Origin: Deltaproteobacteria bacterium
Lineage (GTDB): Bacteria; Desulfobacterota; Desulfobacteria; Desulfobacterales; JAHEIW01
Assembly (NCBI GenBank): GCA_024639185.1
Contig: JAHEIW010000014.1
Location: 1 to 61,726 of the forward strand
Length of the DNA stretch: 61,726 nt
Direction: 5' to 3'
The first letter of the stretch is position 1; each line of letters begins with the position of its first letter. A model generated the notes under the pieces. The model had not been told where the DNA came from. It worked only from the letters and a program-made list of their open reading frames with translations, and ran no database searches. Both the position numbers and the translations under genes were made by a program. Shown here piece after piece: positions 8,661 to 16,381 of this stretch.

Positions 8661-9401
8661 TTAATTACGGCTTTCCAGTTTGCCCGAGCCGCTAATCTTG
8701 GTGGTGATGCGGGGATGACCGGTATAGATGACATCTCCGGAGCCGGAAATCCTGGCATCAAGGGTCTCGGTGGCATTTACTCTACATTCACCGGAGCCAC
8801 TGACCTTCAGCGAAACATTCCGGGTGTGCAAATCAAAGGCATTGATCTTGCCTGATCCGCTGATGGACGCATCATATCGATGGGTCTGACCGGCAAGATT
8901 CATCGAGCCGGATCCCGAAATGGTCGTTGCCAGCCGGGTCACGTCCAGATCCAGTTCCATATCACCGGAGCCGCTGATTTTTGCGTGGAAATCTTCAGAG
9001 GCAAAGCGGCTTTTTCCGATCACGTCAGCGGAACCCGAAATGGCAATGCCTTGCAGGTGAACGACCGTAATATGATAATCCAGTTTAGAAGGCTTAAGGT
9101 TATAGTTTCCCTGAGAGATAATCAGCTCGCCAGCTTGTACCTTGGTTTCGATCAAGGGTATGATATTGTCATCGGTTTGAATTCTAATGGTATGGGATTG
9201 GCCCTGTGTTAATACAACTTGACCGACGCCTTTAAGCTTGATGGTTTCAAATTCAGGGAGCTGCCGTTCCTCTGTGGCAACATTGCCCGAGCCTTTTACA
9301 GTTTCTTTGCTGCACCCGTTTAGATCAACGACAATGCAGCCGGATGCCATCGTGGCCACTAAAATTAAAATGCTCACTAGATTTATGAACCGAATTCTCA
9401 T
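8661..9401 (-). CDS. DUF2807 (head GIN) beta-helix lipoprotein
   Basis: 246 residues with a signal ending ATMASGC. The N-terminal part has VKGSGNVATEERQLPEFETI and GVGQVVLTQGQSHTIRIQTD, the usual opening of DUF2807/'head GIN' domain proteins. From about residue 120 the motif ISGSG or a variant (ISGSAD, ISGSGD, ISGSGS, ISGSGK, VSGSGE, ISGSGD, ISGSGK) recurs about every 20 residues, as in a right-handed beta-helix. It is probably exported and surface or periplasmic. It is first in a six-gene minus-strand run (9401 to 4360) with gaps of 2-20 bases or overlaps. The ligand and role are unknown. Confidence 0.85.
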   Translation of the reverse strand: MRIRFINLVSILILVATMASGCIVVDLNGCSKETVKGSGNVATEERQLPEFETIKLKGVGQVVLTQGQSHTIRIQTDDNIIPLIETKVQAGELIISQGNYNLKPSKLDYHITVVHLQGIAISGSADVIGKSRFASEDFHAKISGSGDMELDLDVTRLATTISGSGSMNLAGQTHRYDASISGSGKINAFDLHTRNVSLKVSGSGECRVNATETLDARISGSGDVIYTGHPRITTKISGSGKLESRN

Positions 9402-9815
9402 TTCATCCCCCTTTTTTGAAAAGTTGTTTATTTGGGGTAACCCAATTTAGCCGGAGGTAGTGACCACAAAAGTTTATGGGCGGAATATCCTGATGCAGTC
9501 TAGATATGGAAGTAGCAAGGGGCATGCCAGGACGAACAGTGCTGCAAAAAGTTGTATAAGCGCTGCGGTTTTAATGATAAATAATTTTGTTAAGGTGAAC
9601 GCAATGTCTGGTATGCGCGTAAATCACCGTCAGTCAATGAGCCAGGAGGGAAGGGCGGCTTATCATGTCGTAGGTGAAATCAGTGTGATCGGTTTTATTG
9701 GCGCCGTCAACGCTGACCGATTTTACGACTTACAAATGGGTGTACGCTTGCGATACATCAGCTGTACGCCAGCGGACATTTTTTAATTTTGAAACGGTCA
9801 ATCACGACTTCGGTT
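9402..9815. other. Gene-free stretch upstream of the lipoprotein run
   Basis: 414 bases between the HAD gene (minus, ends 9816) and the DUF2807 gene (minus, starts 9401). Plus-strand frames exist here (for example 9460-9786) but have no ribosome-binding site or recognisable product. The promoter of the lipoprotein run must lie in this stretch, but I could not pick out a convincing -35/-10 pair. Confidence 0.5.
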
Positions 9816-10577
9816 TTAACGGTTTAGAATATCTTCGATTACGGGAATCAGATCCAAAAAGTTTACCTGCATTTCTTTGCCCGCATCTCTGGCTTCACCG
9901 TCTGCATAGGAAGGCCCCAATTGGTTATTGATGGTGATATTAGACTGTTCACAATATCGTCTAAGGGATGGTTTGGTCATATTTGCGATTAAAAATGCGC
10001 CATTTTCGGCACCCCATTTGAAATGGGGGCCGTCGCCGCCACTGTCACCCATAATAATGACTTTGCGGGATGGAAGATTAAAAGACTTCATGGCCGTTTC
10101 GGTGTTTTTGCTTTTATCCGTTGTCTCAAAAAGGTCGTAGACGTGCGGTGGATCCGTATCACTTTTCGGATACCGAATCATTGGGTGCGCTGAAATCGCC
10201 GAAACTTTTGGAAGCAGATTGTTTGCAAAAATCCTTTGAAAATAACCCATCGTGCCGGTGGTGTTTATCATGAAAAGGATGTTATGCGCCTGGCACCAGG
10301 CAATGAGCTCGGGGACACCTTTATACGTCGCAAATGATTCAGCCAGATAGGTGTCCATCTGTTTTTTGGTAGTGGGCACGGGTAGAAAATCCTGAATTTG
10401 ACGGATAGCCTGACTCAAAGAAATGATGTTACCCGTGTACTGCTTAAAGATTGTTTTTAACCGGGTGGCAAATTGCGGATAGCAGAAAGAGATGAAATCA
10501 AACGGCCCACAGGGCGCCAGACACTCATTCCAATCTGATGCGATGAGGGCACTATATTTTTTATTGTGAGGCCTCAT
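9816..10577 (-). CDS. HAD-superfamily-like protein with altered motif I
   Basis: 253 residues, no signal peptide. HAD-type motifs are visible: motif I is IASDWNECLAP (about residue 15), motif II is FMINTTGTMG, and motif IV is IIMGDSGGDGPHF (GDxxxD), followed by a C-terminal part with NQLGPSYADG. The second Asp of motif I (DxD), the usual general acid, is Asn here (DWN). The cap region between motifs I and II is about 85 residues, C1-like. It could be a phosphatase of reduced activity, a different HAD enzyme or a binding protein. It stands alone, about 100 bases from the next minus-strand gene. Confidence 0.6.
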   Translation of the reverse strand: MRPHNKKYSALIASDWNECLAPCGPFDFISFCYPQFATRLKTIFKQYTGNIISLSQAIRQIQDFLPVPTTKKQMDTYLAESFATYKGVPELIAWCQAHNILFMINTTGTMGYFQRIFANNLLPKVSAISAHPMIRYPKSDTDPPHVYDLFETTDKSKNTETAMKSFNLPSRKVIIMGDSGGDGPHFKWGAENGAFLIANMTKPSLRRYCEQSNITINNQLGPSYADGEARDAGKEMQVNFLDLIPVIEDILNR

Positions 10578-10678
10578 TTTAGAAAAGATATGTTTTATAT
10601 GATGGTATTTATTTGCAACAGAGGTATTCCAGTGGATATGTGACTATAGGTTTCCTATTATGTCAAGAGATTCAATAC

Positions 10679-11092
10679 TCAACTGCGCACAAAATTAAAA
10701 ACAACAGCTCTATCATATTCATCAAAAGATCTGGGTCTTAAATGATTACCGGGCTTGCTGGTAATCAGGGTTAAATTGTTGCCATCAATTTCATAAATGC
10801 CCAGGAGCGTTATTTCATTCTGTATCTGAATGTGGGTATGATGGAATTTAAGATCTATTTTTTTGAGCAAGCAATTTTTATTTAGATTAAATTTGCCAAC
10901 ATACCACATGACTAAATCTTCACGGACCAGATAAAATTGATTGTCTACAATGGTTAAGGTCCAGTCAACTAGCGGTTTTCGAATATCACACCCCACCCAG
11001 GTACCTTCCAGGCCGGTATGATGGTCACAGCCAATTAGCAATATACCACCCAAACAAAGGAATAACATAAACAAAACAATTATAGATTTCAT
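10679..11092 (-). CDS. Small lipoprotein of unknown function
   Basis: 137 residues from ATG 11092, chosen because MKSIIVLFMLFLCLGGILLIGC is a clean lipoprotein signal; the frame stays open to 11143. The mature part begins GLEGTWVGCDIRKPLVDWTL and looks like a short beta-barrel (lipocalin-like 'EGTW' opening), with several beta-type hydrophobic strands and GIYEIDGNNLTLIT near the end. I do not recognise the family precisely. It is probably periplasmic. Confidence 0.65.
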   Translation of the reverse strand: MKSIIVLFMLFLCLGGILLIGCDHHTGLEGTWVGCDIRKPLVDWTLTIVDNQFYLVREDLVMWYVGKFNLNKNCLLKKIDLKFHHTHIQIQNEITLLGIYEIDGNNLTLITSKPGNHLRPRSFDEYDRAVVFNFVRS

Positions 11093-11151
11093 TGGTATTT
11101 TTCCTTTGAAACGGTTATTTGTTGAGGCCAACAATTTCTCCAACTGTTGGT

Positions 11152-11355
11152 TTAGGCGGCTTTGGCATAATAGGGTCGATAATACGCTGAAGGGCTAGCG
11201 ATAATTTGTGTTCTCAGTTTCTGATTTAATTTTTTTAAATAGTCGGCTTTTTTACCACCAAAATGGTCGGCCAGATCTTTGGCCAGGCTCACATTCAATC
11301 GGGCTTTTTCTCTAAGAGACATTTTACTTGTCCATATGGTTTTATCGTTATGCAT
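11152..11355 (-). CDS. Possible small basic protein
   Basis: A 67-codon frame from ATG 11355 (open to 11430) with a helical, lysine-rich body (SLREKARLNVSLAKDLADHF, then KKLNQKLRTQII). No ribosome-binding site stands out and no family is recognised. It sits 60 bases upstream of the lipoprotein gene on the same strand. It may be a real small gene or a chance frame. Confidence 0.25.
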   Translation of the reverse strand: MHNDKTIWTSKMSLREKARLNVSLAKDLADHFGGKKADYLKKLNQKLRTQIIASPSAYYRPYYAKAA

Positions 11356-11665
11356 GTAGTTATTATGGGTAAGCAAAGATAAAAAGAATTCACGACACGC
11401 TGCAGGCAAATAGAGCAAAGTGTGTGCCAATGAACAAATGTCTAAATTGCAAAATGTCTAAAATGCCTAAAATTAAACTAAAAAATAATCTGACAGTGCG
11501 CTTAAATGGCTATTCTGTTTTTAAAGAATTGTATTTATACGAATACAGTGCACGCTGGTGGAACAGATTGTGTTCGATAGCGGACACGTCCAAACGTGAG
11601 CAGATTTTTCAAATATACATCAATTTGAAGACAAGAAAATGGAGTTTCTGACATACAAACAAATG

Positions 11666-11692
11666 CGCACCTGTGGTGCGGATTGATTTTTT
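11666..11692 (+). terminator. Hairpin with T-rich tail before the DUF885 gene
   Basis: CGCACC (11666-11671), loop TGT, GGTGCG (11675-11680), then a T-rich tail ending in six T at about 11687-11692. It is a typical intrinsic terminator reading rightward, in the otherwise gene-free stretch 11356-11753. It lies 60 bases before the DUF885 gene, so it should stop transcription coming from the left. Confidence 0.5.
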
Positions 11693-11753
11693 GACATTAA
11701 CGGCGATATGTATGATGTTATCTTGAAAATTAATCTGAGGAAGGCCATCAGTT

Positions 11754-13397
11754 TTGAAAAACAGTGATGATTACCAAAATATTGCGGACAAATATTTCGA
11801 TTACCTGGCCCGGCGTTTTCCGGTGATGTGCGCCAGCGATGAATTTGACTTTCTGCCCAGATCGCAAAATGCGGCTAACCATTTCGACAAACTGGATCGA
11901 TTTAATTCCGATTCGATTGAAGAAACCATTGAGCAACTAAAAAGGTTCAAACAAGAATTTAAGACAGTCAAAAATGAAACGGATGATCTCGAGCAGTTCA
12001 TCGATCTCGAGTTGCTGCAGGCCAATGCAAGCGGAATTTTAATCGAGATGGATATCAAACGTTCCTGGCAATACAATCCCCTGTTGTACCTGAAAATTGG
12101 TTTTATCGGTTTGGACCATGCCCTGAACAAACCGGCCGCGAGTTCGCAGGAAGTCGCAGATCGAACAATGGCAAGACTTTCTTTTATACCGGATTTGCTG
12201 CAACAGGGTATCGATAATATTCGATCTGTGCCTGAGACTTATTACCAGGCGTCATTGCGAATGGCGCAGGACTGCAGGCTATACCTGGGCGAGGTCGCAA
12301 AGGCGATTTCAAAGAAATTTCGCGATTATCAAGATAAGGCTTCTAAAACGGTCCGTAATGCCGATGCTTCTATTGAAAAATTTCTTCAATTTTTAACATC
12401 TAAAACGCCTGTGCCAGATCGACAATTCGCAGTTGCTACTTTAGAGACCTCACTCAGAGACCATTTCTTATCTGTTCATACGCCCGATGAGATATTTGCC
12501 ATCGCTGTTGAAGAATGGCACACGATTTTAGAACAGCTGCATAACCTGCAATCCCAATTAGATATCAACAAGACATGGGAACAGCTCTATCACGGCTTTA
12601 CGCCCGATCCAGTCCCCGAATCGGGGATCGTCGCCCTTTATAAAGACGAGATCTATCGCTTGCAGACATTTTTTAGTCAAAACGGTTTTAGTGAAGAACT
12701 GCTATCTGCACCTGTCAAAATTGAATACACACCCACCTATCTTCAATCCGTGCGGAGCTCAGCCTCATTTGCCGCTGCCTTTAGCCGTGATCCAAGGGAA
12801 GAGAGCTATTTTTTTATTTCGACCCAGTTTCCACAACATAACAGCCAAGAAACCGACCAGCATCTGCAAAGGCGTTTGAATCGTGAGTACAAAATGCTGA
12901 CGGCGCATGAAACCATCCCCGGTCACCATTTTCTGGATTCGTTCCGCCGCAAGCTTAGCAATCCCATTCGCCGGCAGATCGAGTCACCTCTATTTTATGA
13001 AGGCTGGGCCTCTTACGCGGAATCCATGCTGATCGAATACGGCTATTTAAATAATCCTCTGGAATTGCTTGTCAGTCATAAACGGGAATTGTGGCGGTCG
13101 GCGCGCTGTCAAATCGATGTGGGGTTCACCATTGGAAAACTTACGGACGATTCAGCTTTAGAGTTGTTAACCCAATGCGGATTTGATCCAGCCGAAGCAT
13201 CCAGGCAACTGGACCGCTTTCACCTCAATCCCGGATATCAATTGTGTTATGGCTACGGCAGTCACCAGTTCAAGCAGTTGCAGAAAAAATACAGTCATCT
13301 TTCAGACAGCAAGGATTACTACGAATTTCTTTTAGCCGGTGGAGAATTGCCGTTTCATCTGATCGAGAAACGATTTGAAAACCGCCATCTGAAATAA
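11754..13397 (+). CDS. DUF885 family putative zinc metallopeptidase
   Basis: 547 residues starting at TTG 11754, preceded by GAGGAAGG. It belongs to the DUF885 family: the zinc site HETIPGHH (HExxPGHH) lies at about residue 382 and EGWASYAESMLIEYG, with the third ligand Glu, at about 417. HLNPGYQLCYGYGSHQF near the C-terminus is also a family block. There is no signal peptide, so it should act in the cytoplasm, unlike many secreted DUF885 lipoproteins. Members are thought to be carboxypeptidase-like, but substrates are largely unknown. It stands alone on the plus strand. Confidence 0.85.
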   Translation: MKNSDDYQNIADKYFDYLARRFPVMCASDEFDFLPRSQNAANHFDKLDRFNSDSIEETIEQLKRFKQEFKTVKNETDDLEQFIDLELLQANASGILIEMDIKRSWQYNPLLYLKIGFIGLDHALNKPAASSQEVADRTMARLSFIPDLLQQGIDNIRSVPETYYQASLRMAQDCRLYLGEVAKAISKKFRDYQDKASKTVRNADASIEKFLQFLTSKTPVPDRQFAVATLETSLRDHFLSVHTPDEIFAIAVEEWHTILEQLHNLQSQLDINKTWEQLYHGFTPDPVPESGIVALYKDEIYRLQTFFSQNGFSEELLSAPVKIEYTPTYLQSVRSSASFAAAFSRDPREESYFFISTQFPQHNSQETDQHLQRRLNREYKMLTAHETIPGHHFLDSFRRKLSNPIRRQIESPLFYEGWASYAESMLIEYGYLNNPLELLVSHKRELWRSARCQIDVGFTIGKLTDDSALELLTQCGFDPAEASRQLDRFHLNPGYQLCYGYGSHQFKQLQKKYSHLSDSKDYYEFLLAGGELPFHLIEKRFENRHLK

Positions 13398-13417
13398 ATA
13401 TTTGCTGATCGTCCAGT

Positions 13418-13798
13418 TTATGCCAGTGTTTGCGTCGCAGCGGAGGCGGTGAATAGCTGAACGCTTTCATCTTTGAATAAAACCCAGATGGTGTAAATGC
13501 CAAGAGCCGTTCCGATGGGGATTTCGATTAAATTTATAAACCCCAGGATCAGCACCAGGATTCTGGACCAGGGGCGATGTTTTAGCAGATAGATGCCACC
13601 GATCAAACCCGGAGCGGAAAGCAGCACAAAAAACAGCGCAACAGCCGGCCCGACAACAGCCGTGATGGCCATTGCTTGCGAATCTCCGGAAATGAGCCCG
13701 CCGCCGACCACTGCCGTAAAGATAATAATGGCCAGTAAAAGCCCCAGGGTACTGAAAGCAATGTATAAAATCCCCAATACGGTCACATGTTTTTCCAT
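13418..13798 (-). CDS. Small integral membrane protein
   Basis: 126 residues from ATG 13798, preceded by AAAGGAGG at ideal spacing (the frame is open to 13843). Four hydrophobic segments are visible: about 7-32, 47-72, 82-95 and 100-115. The charged turn LLKHRPWSRILVLILGFINL is common in small four-TM bacterial proteins of unknown role. It lies about 100 bases after the last FtsX-type permease on the same strand, so it may be the last gene of that transcription unit. Confidence 0.65.
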   Translation of the reverse strand: MEKHVTVLGILYIAFSTLGLLLAIIIFTAVVGGGLISGDSQAMAITAVVGPAVALFFVLLSAPGLIGGIYLLKHRPWSRILVLILGFINLIEIPIGTALGIYTIWVLFKDESVQLFTASAATQTLA

Positions 13799-13895
13799 AT
13801 GATCCTCCTTTAATGCGTTTTCCTTTATAGGCATTGTTGACATCCCCTTTGATCATTCCTGCCGGCCTCGCATTTTGACGGTCTGGCCACCTTCC

Positions 13896-16301
13896 TTATT
13901 CATATCTGAGCGCATCCACCGGATTGGCCCGCGCGGCCTTACTGGCCTGATAGCCGACAGTCAGTATCGCAATTGCCAGTGCGATTAATCCTGCCAGAAC
14001 AAAGACGCTTAAGCCGATGTCAATTCGATAGGCATAGTTTTGCAGCCATCGATTCATTGCATAATAGGCCAGCGGCCATGCAATGACGTTGGCGAGCAAA
14101 ATCAGTTTTGTGAATTCTTTAAACAGGAGCAAAATAATATTAGATACGGATGCCCCCAGTGCCTTGCGAATGCCGATTTCCTTGGTGCGTTTCTCAACAG
14201 TAAAAGACGTCAGGCCGAACAAGCCCAGACAGGCAATCAATATCGCCAGAACCGAAAAATTGGACAATATGACACCCAGCTTTTCATCATCGTGGTATTG
14301 TTGGTCAAAAGCTTCATCAAGAAAAAAATAATCGAAAGTTTGGGCTGCTGTGATTTCCACCCATTTTTTTCTTAAGAAATGTAACGTTTTCGATATGTCA
14401 TCCGGCCTTATTTTTATCGATACATAGTCAAGATTCGCAGGATTATAGTCAATGTAGAGCGGCATTATGTTGTGATGCAGGGATCTTAGATGAAAATTTG
14501 CCACAACGCCGATGACCGTTTTGTTTGTCTCGTTTAGTAAGTTACGTATGGTTTTACCAATCGGGTCTTTCCATCCAAATCGCCCTGCAGCTTCTTCATT
14601 AATGAGAATAGACTCAGCTTGGTCTTCGATGATGTCATTTGAAAAATTGCGTCCATCCACAATTTTAATGCCCATCATTGGAATATAATCCGGGTCTATG
14701 CTTACGCTGGCCATTACCTGGGTCTGGTCCAGGCGATATCCTTGGGGAACAAAAGCATGCCAGCCGGAAAATCTCCCCGGGACATGAGATGAAAAGGTCA
14801 CATCAATAACACCGGAATGAGATGACAATTTTGTCTTAATCGTCGGAATTGATTTTTCAAAAGAATCGCCGACCATACGAAGGACGACAATCTGTTTTTT
14901 ATTGAAACCAAGCCTTTCGTTTTTCATATAATGTATCTGAGCAAAAATAATGGCAGAGACGATGATCAAGCCGATGGAAATGGTAAATTGACCGACGACC
15001 AGTGAGTTCCGAAAGAGAGAACCGGTGGGACTGGTCTTTAAACGACCGCTTAAGACCTGCATGGTTTGAAAGGCCGAGAGATAAAGAGCGGGGTAAAGGC
15101 CGGCCATAAAAGCAACAAGTAATACCAATCCCAGGTATACCCCAATATGCCAGGCTTTAAAAAAAGTAGTGAAACTTAAATCTATTCCCGTAAACCAATG
15201 AAAAAATGGCAAGGCGATTTCTGTCAAACACAACGAGGCGAAAAAGGAGACGCCGCTCAAAAGCAGGGCTTCACAGAAAAATTGATGGATCAAATTGCTG
15301 CGTTGCGCACCTTGTGCTTTTCTAACGCCGACCTCCTTCGCCCTGCTCACTGAACGCCCTGTAGAAAGATTCATAAAATTGATGCAGGCAATACAGAGCA
15401 CAAAAATGGCGATCATACTAAACACGAAAATATAAACGATGTCGCCGTTATCCGTGTCAATCTCCAGTTTTGATTTTAAATGAATTTGAGTCAGAGGTTG
15501 GAGGAAATATTCAACTTTTCCGCCAATGGCTTTCAGCGTCTTGCCCATGTGTTTTTCAATGAACGCCGGGAATTTATTTTCGAGATTTCTGTAATCATAG
15601 GCCTCTCGGAGAAGCAGATAAGTGAAGTTGTCATGATCCAGCCAGTCTTCTTCAATTTCTTTCTGGTAGTTGTCATAGACATGTCGCAGGATTTCAAAGG
15701 AAACAAGCGCATCAAATGTGAAATGGGAATTGCGAGGGACATTTTGCATAATGCCTGTGACGCTAAGATCAACCTCATTGTTTGCCCTGATAACGCTACC
15801 AATGGGGTCCTTGTCGCCGAAATATTTTTGTGCCAGATCTTGGGTGATAACAATCGAAAAAGCGCTGGTGAGCGCGTTTTGGGGGTCTCCTTTAATTAAG
15901 GGAAACGAAAAAATATCAAATACGGTTTTATCTGCTATTGCGATATTATCTTCATAAAAATGTATGTTTTTATATTGAAGCAGCAGTTTAAAAGGAACTC
16001 TTTGAAACCGGGCAGATCTTTCCACTGCGGGATATTCTCTTACCAGGGTTTTACCGGCGATATAGTTACTCACAGCGTACCGGCCTCGCATATCTCCCAA
16101 ATCCAAATCTGTCGCAAGTCTATAGATTCGATCAGCGTTCTCATGATAGCGATCAAAGCTCAACTCATATTGCACCCAACGCAATATCAGAATCGTGCAT
16201 GCCATTCCTACGGACAGACCGATAATGTTGATAATGGCGTAAAGCTTGTGCCGTTGGATGTTGCGCAAAGCGGTTTTGAAGTAGTTGGCAAACATGCTCA
16301 T
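13896..16301 (-). CDS. FtsX/MacB-type ABC permease (third of three)
   Basis: 801 residues, duplicated architecture: TM1 at about 20-40, a MacB_PCD periplasmic domain, three TM (about 287-308, 340-366, 383-408), a second TM and periplasmic domain (from about 427), and three final TM (about 680-705, 730-755, 765-790). Family signatures are GRSVSRAKEVGVRKAQGAQR, EKRTKEIGIRKALGAS and the C-terminal ARANPVDALRYE. This large two-half permease usually works with a LolD/MacB-like ATPase to move or release substrates at the membrane by mechanotransmission rather than classical transport. The ATPase encoded at 21423-22142 is its likely partner. Its 3' end is nearly identical in DNA to that of the next permease. 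Confidence 0.9.
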   Translation of the reverse strand: MSMFANYFKTALRNIQRHKLYAIINIIGLSVGMACTILILRWVQYELSFDRYHENADRIYRLATDLDLGDMRGRYAVSNYIAGKTLVREYPAVERSARFQRVPFKLLLQYKNIHFYEDNIAIADKTVFDIFSFPLIKGDPQNALTSAFSIVITQDLAQKYFGDKDPIGSVIRANNEVDLSVTGIMQNVPRNSHFTFDALVSFEILRHVYDNYQKEIEEDWLDHDNFTYLLLREAYDYRNLENKFPAFIEKHMGKTLKAIGGKVEYFLQPLTQIHLKSKLEIDTDNGDIVYIFVFSMIAIFVLCIACINFMNLSTGRSVSRAKEVGVRKAQGAQRSNLIHQFFCEALLLSGVSFFASLCLTEIALPFFHWFTGIDLSFTTFFKAWHIGVYLGLVLLVAFMAGLYPALYLSAFQTMQVLSGRLKTSPTGSLFRNSLVVGQFTISIGLIIVSAIIFAQIHYMKNERLGFNKKQIVVLRMVGDSFEKSIPTIKTKLSSHSGVIDVTFSSHVPGRFSGWHAFVPQGYRLDQTQVMASVSIDPDYIPMMGIKIVDGRNFSNDIIEDQAESILINEEAAGRFGWKDPIGKTIRNLLNETNKTVIGVVANFHLRSLHHNIMPLYIDYNPANLDYVSIKIRPDDISKTLHFLRKKWVEITAAQTFDYFFLDEAFDQQYHDDEKLGVILSNFSVLAILIACLGLFGLTSFTVEKRTKEIGIRKALGASVSNIILLLFKEFTKLILLANVIAWPLAYYAMNRWLQNYAYRIDIGLSVFVLAGLIALAIAILTVGYQASKAARANPVDALRYE

Positions 16302-16381
16302 TTTAGATTTTGGATTGCGAAATTCAATAAAGTTTTTTTATTTTAGGCATTTTCGATCACTTTATCATTTCAGTCACTTTC

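Noticed and set aside
9460..9786. 108-codon plus-strand frame in the gap before the lipoprotein unit
   Set aside because: No ribosome-binding site, no recognisable domain, and it points away from the neighbouring genes; listed only as gene-free.
11424..11651. 75-codon plus-strand frame
   Set aside because: No start signal or family, composition like non-coding DNA; a terminator follows but could serve other transcripts.
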